A DNA stretch of 64,000 nucleotides from Allium sativum (taxonomy: Eukaryota; Streptophyta; Magnoliopsida; Asparagales; Amaryllidaceae), in contig CM060909.1 in NCBI GenBank assembly GCA_030737875.1, positions 393,957,065 to 394,021,064 on the forward strand. The letters are read 5' to 3'. Position numbers and translations under genes: made by a program. The notes beneath the pieces are model-generated. The model was not told where the DNA came from, ran no database searches, and worked only from the letters and a program-made list of their open reading frames with translations. This document shows, piece after piece, positions 11,525 to 22,668 of this stretch. The first letter of the stretch is position 1. Every line of letters begins with the position of its first letter.

Positions 11525-13230
11525 ATGGAGGCAGCTTTCAAGAGACTTATCAACAAGTTACACAAGGATGGCAAAGATGAGAATGGGGAAGTTTGACTAA
11601 GGAGCACAACCCAAGGATGAGAAACTCATGGATATAGACTTGGTTCACAAAGGAGGTAAAAAGAAAGAGGTGTAAGTGGAAGAATCATAGGACAAGAAGG
11701 GAAGGAAGAATAGGAAAACCTAAGACAAGAGGAAGTGTCTTTATACCGGGTAATATAATTAAGGACAAGGGCAAGAACTAAGGACAGGATTTTCAGGAGG
11801 GCAAGTGCATTCACTCACCGCCATCGTACCTGAGAGAGAGGTAGTAAAGTTTCTGTTGAAAAAGTCCAGTTTTTCTTTTTGATCATCCTATTAGTACTCT
11901 TTTTGATTTTAATGCTTCGCATTCGTTTATATCTGCTTCCATAGTTGAGTCTCTGCACCTTAGTACTTGTATAATAAAAGATCCCATTATTGTCTCAAAT
12001 CCGGTTGGTGGTTCGGCTCGTTTATCTTTGGTTTGTAAGGATTTGAGAATAGCTATGTTAAGTATTGAGTTTAAGTGTAATGCTTATGTTGCCTTCATGG
12101 GCTATGGGTTGATTCTAGGCATGGATTGATTAGCTAGTAATTGTGAAAGGAGGGTAGTTAGACTTTTGACTTGCTTCGGGAATACCCTCGAGATTTCGTG
12201 CGATCTTAAGGGATTAGTTAGGCTTAGCTACCTAGAATCACTTGATGGATCTATCGACGATTTGTGATCCGTTAGAGTAGTCCATGAGTACGCAGATGTT
12301 TTTGATCAGGTTAGGGGTTTGTCCCCTAAAACGCGAGATAGACTTCCGCATATATCTAGTTGACAATGCAAAGCCAGTTACATTACCTGTACGACACATG
12401 ACTCCAAGGGAAAGGAAGGGCTCAGTAAACAAGTAAAAGAGTTACTTGACAAAGGGTTCATAAGGCAAAGTACTTCTAAATGGGGTGCTCCAGTTGTTTT
12501 CGCTACAAAGGCGGAGGGCTCACTTCGCTTGTGCATAGATAATATTTTGGTTTTCTCTAAGAGTGGGGAAGAACATGCTTTGTATCTAAGGGAATTCTCG
12601 AATAGCCTCCAAGGGCATCAGCTTAAGGCTAAGTTCTCCAAATGTCATTTTTGGAGGAAAGAAGTGAGGTTCTTAGGACACATGATCTCTAAGAAAGGGA
12701 TAGCAGTGGATCCTACAGAAGTTGGTGGCAATCCAAGGTTGGAAGGTTCCTAGAAAAGAAATGGAAGTAAGAAGTTTTCTAGGGTTAGCGGGCTGCTATA
12801 GGAGGTTCGTTAAGGACTTTGCGAAGATATCAGCCCCAGTCTTGACTTTACTAAATGGAAGCAAACCGTTCATAGTATATACCGGTGCTTGCGGAACCAG
12901 GCTTGGAGCAGTTCTCAATGCAAGAAGGAAAAGTGATATGAAAAAGGCGGTAGGTATGCAGTTATGTTAAGCACCGCTTGTTATCCTATGACAGGAAGGG
13001 TGAATAGGGTTTTGGAAAACCTTTTGAGGAAATGTTAGCATAACACAGTAGAAGTGGTAGTGCCGAGTATACTAGAAGGAGAAGAGGTGGAACGAAAGGC
13101 GAAAATGAAATGAGTTCCAACTCATATTTTGGAAACAAAAATTAAGAAGCTACACAATCGTGAAGTTAAGACAGTCAGGGCACAATGGAGCGAAGCTCAA
13201 GAAGATGCGACTTCGAAGACTGAAGACTAG
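11525..13230 (+). pseudogene. gag-pol remnant, Ty3/gypsy
   Basis: A short gag-like start (MEAAFKRLINKLHKDGKDEN, from 11525) ends at a stop. An aspartic protease remnant follows at about 11890-12150 (TLFDFNASHSFIS, then LGMD*LAS). The active-site D-S/T-G reads DFN and the Trp codon of GMDWL is TGA. Reverse transcriptase pieces follow: EYADVF (about 12286), [20 protein letters not shown] (about 12440) and LRLCID joined directly to NILVFSKS (about 12540). The whole segment between those motifs, including the catalytic core, is deleted. [15 protein letters not shown] and [17 protein letters not shown] follow with a frame change, then an RNase H fragment (about 12880). Integrase is missing except a C-terminal tail (ILETKIKKLHNREVKTVRAQ, 13116-13230) typical of gypsy pol ends. 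It is non-functional. Confidence 0.88.
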
Positions 13231-13697
13231 ATATGCGCATCATATCCTTTTAAGTGTATATCCTTGATTCCTCTTTTTCTGTAAAGTTTATTTGCATGCT
13301 AGTCTTTATCTTTTAAGTATATCCTCTCGATCCTATCCTAGATCCTTAGGTAGAAGCCAATGGATGTATACATGTGTTTGGAACATGTTATGTTTGGTGG
13401 ATGTAAGTGGATGTAAGTGTTTGCTAGTGGTTGCTCGTGGATGCATACACACACACATTAGGTACTAGATCGGCTCAGTCACTTTCATATTGCATATGCA
13501 TATATGTATATGGATTGAAACTTGATGTGTTGTCATATGGATGTTGCACTTGTATGAATGATTGTGCACTCATGCAGAAGTTATAAAGTATGATTAGGAA
13601 TAATCGCATACTTAATGGACTCATGGCACTATCATGATTTGCATTAAGGAGGTCAACTGAATCAGTAGACCGCCTGATTTTGCATTAGATAAGGACA
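13231..13697 (+). other. Outer element, non-coding 3' internal region
   Basis: Untranslated sequence between the pol tail and the N1 insertion. It resumes at 56132. The pentamer TATAC at 13698-13702 is the N1 target site and recurs at 56127-56131. Confidence 0.7.
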
Positions 13698-16269
13698 TAT
13701 ACTATAACGACCCGCACTTTTACGGATAATAAATAATTTATTTAATTATTTAAATAAATGTTTGATAATTTAAATGATCAGAATTAAATAATAAGGAATA
13801 TTTAATTAATATAATAATTAAATAATATATTTAATTCAGAAATAATCAGAAATAGTGGAATTCACAATACAATGTGAATTGGATTATATAAAAGGTATAA
13901 TTCAGTTTAGATTGAATTATATTCACGAATATATTATTTAAAAGAAGTTTGAACGAAGAATTATAATATAATTATAATCGAGCTCGAAATGGTGTGGTAG
14001 TTTGCAATTTGGCTATTTGAAGTTCAACCGAATATACATAAGCCGTTTTAAATCGGATTTCTGTGAAACAAGAAACGTTTAGAGCTGGTGAAATATATTT
14101 TTCTAGTGGAAGAGAAAAATCGAGATTTCGTCATGTAGATTTTGATTTATGTCCAAATCAAATTTTAGAAAAGTCGTTGTGGAATTCCTTTATAATTTAT
14201 AACGATTTATTTATATTATAAAAGGATTAAAGTATAAATCGAATATCGATTTAACACTGGATTGGAGATATCGAGTTGTAAATCTCGATACATTTATTTT
14301 GGAGTTATATGGTATTGTATGTGAATATATATATGATAATATTTATTTATAAATATTTAATTTAATTGTATTTAAATATATTTAATATTTAAAAGGGTTT
14401 ATTTAGAGCTTTAAAAATGGCCAGTTTTTCAAACAAACTCAGAATTCGACGAAACCAATTTTGTTGGATTCGTAATGTTAAATTATTGTTAGATTTCAAT
14501 TTCGACGATTTTTGAAGTCAGTATGTGGCCGAACGGGATTTTAATGTGAAAAACAGTTAGTATTTTGACGGTTAAAAATATGCTGTGTGAGCAAACAGAG
14601 TCGGAATTCGATGAAACCAGTTTCCTTGGGACCGTAATGTCGAACTGTAGCTACATGTCCAGTTTCGTGATTTTTGGATGTCATATGTGATCATAGGAAC
14701 TTTTAAACGACAATAAAAGTAACGATTTAAATTAAATTAATATTATAATCGAAAATATCTAATAATATCTAGATATTTATTTTTCCGACAAATACCACCA
14801 CCCTTAAAAAACCTAACTCTAAACTCCTCTGGTCAAAACGAAATTCCGCCGCTCTCATTTTTTCCTTCAACAGTAAAAATGGGAGGAATAAAATCTTTAG
14901 GAATCAAATAAAAATTTATAAAATACAAGATATATGTATTTGGCTTTCCTTGCTTTTCTCTTCAATCCTATGGTGGTTTTAACAGGCATGATTACTGTTC
15001 GGGTCTACTGGGTTTTGACAGCGAAGGCTAGGGCTGCGGGTTTCATGAGTTTAACCAATCGAATTGCAAATTCGAGTCCGGATATGTATTTAGGAGATGA
15101 TTTAGAAGTTGTTTGATTTATCTGGGTTTAAAATTAAAAAAAGTGTTGATCTTTATACTCTTGTATCGCCGAACCCTGCTGCAGACGCGGTGGAGAGAAG
15201 TTGTTCGAATTGGGTGATAATGGCACGGGTAGATGGAGAGAGGGTAGAGAAGTTTGATGGTATAGTTTGTACGAGTTTTTGGTGGAAGACCATTGCGTGA
15301 ATGAAGCTTGGGAGTTCGGTAATGTCTGTAGACGAGGACCTAGAGTATTTTCAGCTGGGAAAGAAGATTTAACAAGTGGTTTGGGTTTTGAACTGATGGT
15401 GGGCTGATGGATTTTAAGTGAGGCCCATATATATATATTGATAAAAGGAAAAAAAATATGAATTCTTCTTGAGATTCAAAGAAAACCATGGCAGATGGTG
15501 CATTGGATGTAAAGATGGAGCGAAATATAATGACGGAGAAGAAGGAGGGTAATCGGTCTGGGCTTAAACGAGTGGGTGGAGTTGAATTGGGCCATGAGTA
15601 ATGAGGTGAAGCCCATTTTTGAATTTATTTAAGTTTAACTTTAAAAAGGAAATAGTGTATTAACTATACATTTTCATATCTTGTTCATACTTTATCGGAA
15701 TTCAACGAAACAAGATCCGTTAGGACCGTATGGACGGTGGCTACACAATGGAAATGACTGGAAGTGAATTGGGGCTCGTTATAATTTATTGCCAAATAAA
15801 TTATCTGTCTAAATCAACAGACGCAAATCGTTATTTAACGGTTAATGCGAAATGTGAGTAAAACTCACCAACTCTGAACAGTTATATTTTTATAACATAT
15901 TCTTAGAACTGATAATTATCTGTTGATTGATGTGTGTCAACTATTTGGTTGAATTGCTTATGTATTGGTTGAAATTATAGATAACGATATATATATAAAT
16001 CGTTAATCAAATATTGATTCTGTTTAGTAGAATAATTCATATTGAAATGAAATCGATGTTAGTTATTTTGTTTAACATCTGTGATGCAGGGAAACAGGTT
16101 GGAGGGACCCAACTGTGTTCCTCAATATAGATAAATACTGTTTTTTTTATATATATTGTGGTATATGGTGTGATATATAATCTGTTGCTGATTATGTGTG
16201 TTTGAATGATATCGATCATTGTTATTTGGTATTTTTAAATACCGTGAGAAATACTGGAATGTAGAAAAG

Positions 16270-16825
16270 GGGATTTTCGAAGTGTTTATTGAAAATAAAA
16301 TAGTTATAAAATCAAGGGTTTTATAAAAAGCAAATTTATTTATAAAATCAAAGGATTTTATAAAAAGGGATATTCATTTAAAAAAATGAATTAGAATGTA
16401 TTAAAGAGAAATTATTTATGAAATCAAGGGATTTTATAAAAAGGGAATTATTTATAAAATCAAAAGGGTTTTATAAAGAGGAATATTTATTGGGATAACA
16501 AATAGAAGTATGAAATGAATTTATTTTTTAGAAAACAAATAGATAAATATAAAAGGAAAATATTTGTAAAACAAATATAAAAAGAGAAAGATTTGTAAAA
16601 CATTTACAAATAGAATAGAAAGAGAAATATTTGTAAAAACATTTACAAGTAATATAGAAACGGAAATATTTGTAGAATATCTACAAATAGAATTGAAAAA
16701 AAGAATTATTTATTTAGAAAATAAATAAAAATAAAAGGGGAATTATTTGAGAAAATAAACAGAATTATATAAAGGAAATATTTATGTGAAATAAATATAG
16801 ACAAATTGATAAGGGAGTATTTGTA
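16270..16825 (+). repeat. Irregular AAAATCAAGGGATTTTATAAA-type tandem repeats
   Basis: Units of about 40-60 bp alternate an A/T-rich oligomer with its reverse complement, for example ATTTATAAAATCAA and TTTTATAAA, or ATTTGTAAA and TTTACAAAT. They make a chain of weak hairpins. The matching stretch is 52560-53130 in the right LTR. Confidence 0.7.
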
Positions 16826-17650
16826 ATCGAATAGAGTAAGTCGATTAAAGTTAACCAAATAGAGTTAACCAGTTAGAGTTAGTCGATTAGAGTTAACTAG
16901 TTAGAGTTAACCAGATAGAGTTAATTGAACATAGTTAATCTAATTACGACTAATTGAATATTAGTTATTCAAATAGAGTTAAATCGAATATTAGCTGTTC
17001 GAAATAAAGTTAAAACAGACATAGTTATTCGAATATAAGTTAATCAAATATTAGTTATTCGATAGGAGTTAATCAAGTTGAGTTAAATAAGTCGAGTTAA
17101 TCAAGTTGAGTTAAATAAGTCGAGTTAATCAAGTTGTGTTAAATAAGTCGAGTTAACCAGGCTGAGTTAAATATGTCGAGTTAATCAAGTTGAGTTAAAT
17201 AAGTAGAGTTAATCAAGTTGAGTTAAATAAGTCGAGTTAATTAAGTTAAGTTAGTCAAGTTGAGTTAATCAAACCGATTTAATCCAAAGGAATTAGTCGA
17301 ATATTAGTTATTCGATTAGAGTTAAAGGAGTATCGAATATAGTTTATTCGAATGGAGTTAAAGGAAAGGGTATAGATTATAGTTAATCGAAAGGAGTTAT
17401 CGATTATAGTTAATCAAAAGGAGTTATCGATTATAGTTAATCGAAAGGAGTTACTGATAAGTTTAATCGAAAGGTGTTATCGATTATAGTTAATCGAAAG
17501 GAGTTATCGATTAGTTTAATCGAAAGGAGTTAATCGATTATCGTTAATCGAAAGGAGTTATCGATTAGTTTAATCGAAAGGAGTAAATCAAATTTACTTA
17601 TTCGAAGTGAGTTAATCGAATATTAGTTATTCGAAGAGAGTTAATCATCA
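16826..17650 (+). repeat. GAGTTAA / TCGATTATAGTTAATCG tandem array
   Basis: Two adjoining arrays. The first has units of about 28 bp built on GAGTTAATCAAGTTGAGTT. The second has 27-bp units built on ATCGATTATAGTTAATCGAAAGGAG. The right LTR carries the same arrays with different unit content (53130-54060). Confidence 0.85.
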
Positions 17651-18732
17651 AATTCGATTATATCGAATTCGAGAAAGTACTTATACTTTCCGGTGTTTAA
17701 ATCAAGATTTATTTATTTATAAATTAGGTGTTTGTTTATTTATTCAAATTAAAGAATAAAAGTTATAATTGAAGTTAGACATTTTGAAAGTAGGGATTAT
17801 AACGTTATCGTTGTAACCAATGTTTTTATAAAGAAGTGGATTCGTGAATAGAATCCGAGAGTTACGTAAGGAAGATTGTTAAAGGTTTAAAAGATAAATG
17901 TAACAACCCGGAAAATCTGGGCCAGTTTAAAATTTTTATTTTGGCAATTATGGCGAATTTTGATTATTTAAAATAGATTATTTTAAATAATATCGACGAG
18001 AAATTTATTTTGAATATAATTAGAACGTATATATTTATACGCGTCGTCGTTAGAATATAAATAATTATATATAATTATAAATAGAATCGAATATGGCGCG
18101 GTAGTTCGATAATTCGATTTCAAACTTCAATTGAGTGTACCGGGTGCAAAACAATCCGGATTTTAGTGAAACCAAAAATAATGGAATCTAATAGTGAATA
18201 TCTTTCCAACGAATCCGAAAAATCAAGATTTCATATCGGGAATCAAAAGATATGTCCAGTTGAAAATTCTGAATAGTCGCTATGGAATTCAGGCCCTTAA
18301 AAATGGACATTTTGCAAACGACCTCGGATTTCGACGAAACCAGTTTTGTTGGGTCCGTGATGTCGAGTTATTGCTAGATTCCAAATTTCATAATTTTTCG
18401 AATTCATATGTGAGCGTGGCAAAGGAAAACGCGTTTGACCAGTTTCAGTTGATTTTAATCGACTGGAAATTGGTCATTTTTCAAACGGTCTCAGAATTCG
18501 ACGAAATTAGTTTTGTTAGGACCGTATCGTCAATACGAAGCTAGAAAATATTTTTATGGAATTTATAGAGTTAGTATGTGACCCCGGCAATTTGAAATGT
18601 ACGTTTAAAATTCAATATAATGATTTAAATGTAAATGCAACGGAAACTGATCGAAACGGTCGATTCAGCTTGCGGTACATATCCCATTGTGTTCGGAATG
18701 GGGGTGAAACGCTATGGGCGACAGGCGGTGGG

Positions 18733-19197
18733 CCTCGTTTCGAGGTCGTATGGAAAAGTCAACTTAAGGTTGAATTAAATAATTAAATAATAAAATTAAA
18801 AAAAAAACCTTTCCCCTTATCTCTGCCCCCCCCCCCCGTTCATTCCTCAGAATCAAAATAAAAAAAAAAAAAAAAGAGAGAGAGAGAACCCGCGGATCTC
18901 GTTCGCCCTCCCCTTGGAGGCGTCGCCGCCGCCAGCACTGGCGTGGGCCACCGCGCCGCCCTGCTTCTCCCTCTCCCCCTCTGTTCGACCTTCCTTTCCA
19001 GCAGCACCCCGTCTCCCCTTTCTCTCTCTCCTCCACCGCGAAGAGCAGCAGACGCCGATCCCCCCCTTCCGCCGTTCAACCTCCGCTGCCACCCCATCGC
19101 GCAGCCTGACCCCGCCTCCTCCAGTTCTCCTCGCGACACTCCCCCCCCCCCTCGACGTGAAGAACCGCAGCCACCCCCCCCTCCATCGATTTATACA
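18733..19197 (+). promoter_or_regulatory. N2 candidate promoter and GC-rich 5' leader with splice donor
   Basis: An AT-rich stretch resembling a TATA region (TTAAATAATTAAATAATAAA, about 18775) is followed by about 400 bp of CT-rich, then GCC-rich sequence. It stands out from its AT-rich surroundings and looks like a plant 5' UTR. It ends at a strong donor, ACA|GTAAGT (GT at 19198-19199), followed by T-rich intron-like sequence. A matching acceptor, TTTTTGCAG|AT, lies at 24448-24456, about 290 bp before the PBS. Splicing between them would remove about 5.2 kb of LTR. This is inference from composition and splice motifs. Confidence 0.45.
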
Positions 19198-19249
19198 GTA
19201 AGTTTTATGATTTTTATTTGCTTATTAAACTGTTTTTTTATATTATGTT

Positions 19250-19341
19250 AAAAACTGATTTTTATGATTTTTAAAAACTGATTTTTATGATTTTTAAAAA
19301 CTGATTTTTATGATTTTTAAAAACTGATTTTTATGATTTTA
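19250..19341 (+). repeat. 23-bp tandem repeat
   Basis: Four units of AAAAACTGATTTTTATGATT plus TTT. The N2 3' LTR has the same array near 27115-27205. Confidence 0.85.
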
Positions 19342-19666
19342 AAACTGGTTTTATTTTTAGATTTTAAATTAGAGAAAGATTTAAACTTTAAAATTAGAAA
19401 GATTTAAAACTTTAAAATTAGAAAAGGTGAAAACTTTAAAAATAGAAAAGGCGGAATCTTTATTATGTGGAAGAAAGAAAAATAGGATTTTTATATTTTT
19501 AAAGTATTAAAAATATAATCTTTATAGGATTGAGAATATAAAAATATCATCTTTGTATATGTAGCGAAATAAAAATCTGTTTTTTATTTTATATACGTTG
19601 AGATAAAGTGGTGATTTTTATAAAGATGAAATCTATATTTTTGAAAAGGCGAAATCTTTATATAGA

Positions 19667-19972
19667 GAATAGCGAAGTAAAAATTCGATTTTTATATATT
19701 GAATAGCGAAGTAAAAATACGATTTTTATATATTGAATAGCGAAGTAAAAATACGATTTTTATAAATTGAATAGCGAAGTAAAAATACGATTTTTATATA
19801 TTGAATAGCGAAGTAAAAATACGATTTTTATATATTGAATAGCGAAGTAAAAATTCGATTTTTATATATTGAATAGCGAAGTAAAAATTCGATTTTTATA
19901 TATTGAATAGCGAAGTAAAAATTCGATTTTTATATATTGAATAGCGAAGTAAAAATGTGATTTTTACGTATG
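19667..19972 (+). repeat. 34-bp tandem repeat, nine units
   Basis: Nine units start GAATAGCGAAGTAAAAAT at 34-bp spacing (19667, 19701 and so on to 19939). Each contains a near-palindrome, AAAAATTCGATTTTT. The 3' LTR also has nine units. N3 LTRs have seven each in opposite orientation, and the solo LTR has three. Confidence 0.95.
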
Positions 19973-20936
19973 TAGTGAAAGCAGCAACGAAGGTGACAAA
20001 AAGGCGAAACGACGAAGACTTCTGCCAATGAAGAGCCGTGGAGCTAGGATAGCTATCTGTGAGAATTTCTCACCTTTCTATTTCTTTTCTAGTTATATAT
20101 TTATCTAGGATGCAGACGGTGCTTAGTAGCACCCGACACAATCGTCCACAGACCATGGACTTGTTTGTTTGACTGTTTGGTGATTGATTGCGATATTGGT
20201 TTGAATGTGGTTTGTGGTGTGAAAAATCGAATCGATAAATTGGTTAGGATTAGACGTGCGCCGTTATAAGGCGAAGGAGTAAGGCTAGGTTAGACCCTTA
20301 CTCCAAATTTTGTGGTTTGCATAACGAAAGTGAATTTGATTGATGTGTGAATGGCGTGGGCCTTCACTAGACCGGGGATAAGGCTAGGCCTTGTCCCGTT
20401 TCTAGTATCGTGCCGTTATGCCGCCGAAATTTTCTAAAATAAGTTAGAAAAATAAAAATAGCATTTTATTTAAAGAATGAACTGAATAGAAATTCATATG
20501 TTAAAATAAAATGTGTTATCGTTAAAAATATAATTTTTAACGTGAATGTGAATAAATAAATATTCATTTACAAACCAGACGGTTTGTTTATGTACACCTA
20601 TTTGAATGACGTTGATTGGGTCGATAAATTTTACACATCGCCTAACTGCACAAATAAAATATGTGTTTGATTGTTTGAAACCCCACACGGGTGTTAGGAT
20701 GAAATTTGAAGTTCACTCATCCTGATTGATTAAATATGTCGATCGATTGATTGACAGGCTGTTATAAGCGTTAGATATCTATATTTGATGCTTATACAGT
20801 GTAGTGCACTTTGGTTGATGGTTGATTATTTTTCAATGCTATTATATGTGTGTAATGTATGAAAATCCATATAATTAACATTATATGGTGATTGATTGGG
20901 CCTCATTCCAATTTGAAAAATAAAGAATATTATACA

Positions 20937-21104
20937 ATAAACGTTCATGTGTTGACAGTACTCATTCATTGAGATTGGTCATGTGTTGAACGAAATATTT
21001 TAAGAATAAAATTTACATCTTTATCAATATAAAATAAACGTTCATGTGTTGACAGTACTCATTCATTGAGATTGGTCATGTGTTGAACGAAATATTTTGA
21101 TAAT
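20937..21104 (+). repeat. 96-bp direct duplication
   Basis: The stretch AATAAACGTTCATGTGTTGA...GAACGAAATATTTT occurs twice, 96 bp apart. It is also duplicated in the N2 3' LTR and in the solo LTR (60500-60660), so the duplication predates these copies. Confidence 0.85.
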
Positions 21105-22213
21105 AACAACTATTTTGAAAAAGAAATATTTGAAAGAGAATATTTGAAAATAGAAATTTATGAAGCCGTGTTGAGTAGATTGACGCCATTTTGACGTGAA
21201 CGATATTCATATCGATTTTAAAAACGATTTCGATATGAATTGAATATATAACGATTTCGAAATGAATTGAATTGAAAACGATTTCGAAATGAATTGAAGT
21301 GAAAACGATTTCGAAAGGAATTGAAAATGAATTCAAATTGAATTGAAATTTGAATTGAAATTTGAATTGAATAGAAATGAATTTTAAAACGAATTTATAA
21401 AGAAGAATTCAATTTCGATTTGAATTGAAATGGAAGTTGAAATTGCTTTTGAAACGATTTTAAAACTATTTATATAATTCGTTTTAAATAGAAATCGATG
21501 AAGTATATATTATATATATTATATATATAATATAATGGCCTGAATAGAACGCGTCGCGCCGCGGCAGTTCGTGAATTTCGACCATTTATTTCAAACGGAC
21601 ATTGCGGGAGATCCGACCGTCGGATTCTCCTAAAACCGGAACCGTTGGGTTCGTATCGAAAAGAGCTTTCTAACGAATATTAGAAATTTGAAATCTAACG
21701 GTTGGATTTGGAGATACGTCCAAATCAAATTCGAAAAAGGTCGCTATAAGTGCAGTTCGATGGCCATTGTTGGAAATCGACTGTACGGGCCTTGATAAAA
21801 TTATTAAAAATAGTAATAATTTGTGTAAAATCATAAGAAATGATTTGTGAAGAATTGGGATGAAAAACTCCCTATTTGAAAAGATAAAAATAGATTTTTA
21901 TCGAAATGAACTAGTTTTGAACTAGAATTAAAATTCTATTTATTTTTAAATAAATAAATTGAATTCGGAAAGGGTTTTAAAAATAACCAAAATTTCCAAT
22001 GATTGCATTGGAATGGATTTGAATCGAAATTGTCTTCGGAATATTTCGATGTTGAAATTCGTGATTATACAGGTGTTGTTATGGAAATTTGAAAGATATA
22101 TATATTTATATCGTTATTTCCAATACGACATTTGTTAATCGTAGAATTTGATATTGAATATAAGCCGGGATATTTTCTATTCAGAGCCTTGTATTTAATG
22201 TCAAATGTGATTT

Positions 22214-22668
22214 GGGTTTGTCGTGAATGGTGTCTTCACTAACACTGTTCTTGAACCCAGTTGAGAAAAGATTAAATCTTTTTATTTAGATTTAATGAAG
22301 TGTACCAATTAAATAATATTTAATTGGAATTGAATCGATATTGATTTTTGGGTTTATCGTGGACAGTGTTTTAAATAACACTCGTTCTTTAACCCGATCA
22401 TTGATGAAATGTGATTTTGGGTTGTCGTGAACGGTATCTTCAATAATACAGTTCTTAGACCTAAAGGAGTTAAGAAAATCAGAAACTAACTGGAGATTAG
22501 TTAAGTGGAATAGTTTCCGAGGTATTGATCTGATGTTGGTTTCGGCCTTCGGGATTCATACTTAGGGAATTGCTCACTTGCTAATTTACAATTAGGGACT
22601 GATTGAAATGTGATGTGATTTTGGGTTTATCGTGAACCGTGTTTTAAATGACACTGATTCTTTAACCC
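22214..22668 (+). repeat. Four GGGTTTATCGTGAAC...AACCC hairpins
   Basis: Imperfect inverted repeats of about 45 bp lie at 22214-22258, 22350-22395, 22419-22461 and 22623-22668. Each pairs GGGTT with AACCC, with an inner stem GxACAGTGTT/AACACTGTTC. Copies differ from each other but keep both arms. N3 and the solo LTR carry the same hairpins. Confidence 0.7.

Larger units (their letters stand above)
13703..17898 (+). repeat. N1 left LTR, part 1
   Basis: Collinear with 50007 to about 54300. It contains a module (GAATTCGACGAAACCAGTTTT family) repeated near 14436, 14600 and 15690. It also has a promoter-like stretch whose TATA is damaged (GACAAATA at 14787-14794 against TATAAATA in the right LTR) and long tandem arrays. 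Short open frames around 14934-15300 are not shared as intact frames with the right LTR. Confidence 0.9.

Noticed and set aside
12238..12432. Minus-strand 64-codon frame over the pol remnant
   Set aside because: Antisense shadow. The plus strand carries the recognisable RT motifs.
16826..17650. Regular repeats resembling a CRISPR array or centromeric satellite
   Set aside because: Units are contiguous without unique spacers, vary in length, and sit at the same place in both LTRs of one element. They are LTR minisatellites.
18194..18544. 116-codon open frame in N2 LTRs (also 26081-26431, and 94-codon forms in N3 minus at 39603-39887 and 47097-47381)
   Set aside because: Between N2 and N3 the differences in the shared part are mostly amino-acid replacements (about 14 in 80 codons), the homologous N1 stretch has stops, and no domain is recognisable. 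It looks like a low-constraint frame in a repeated LTR module.
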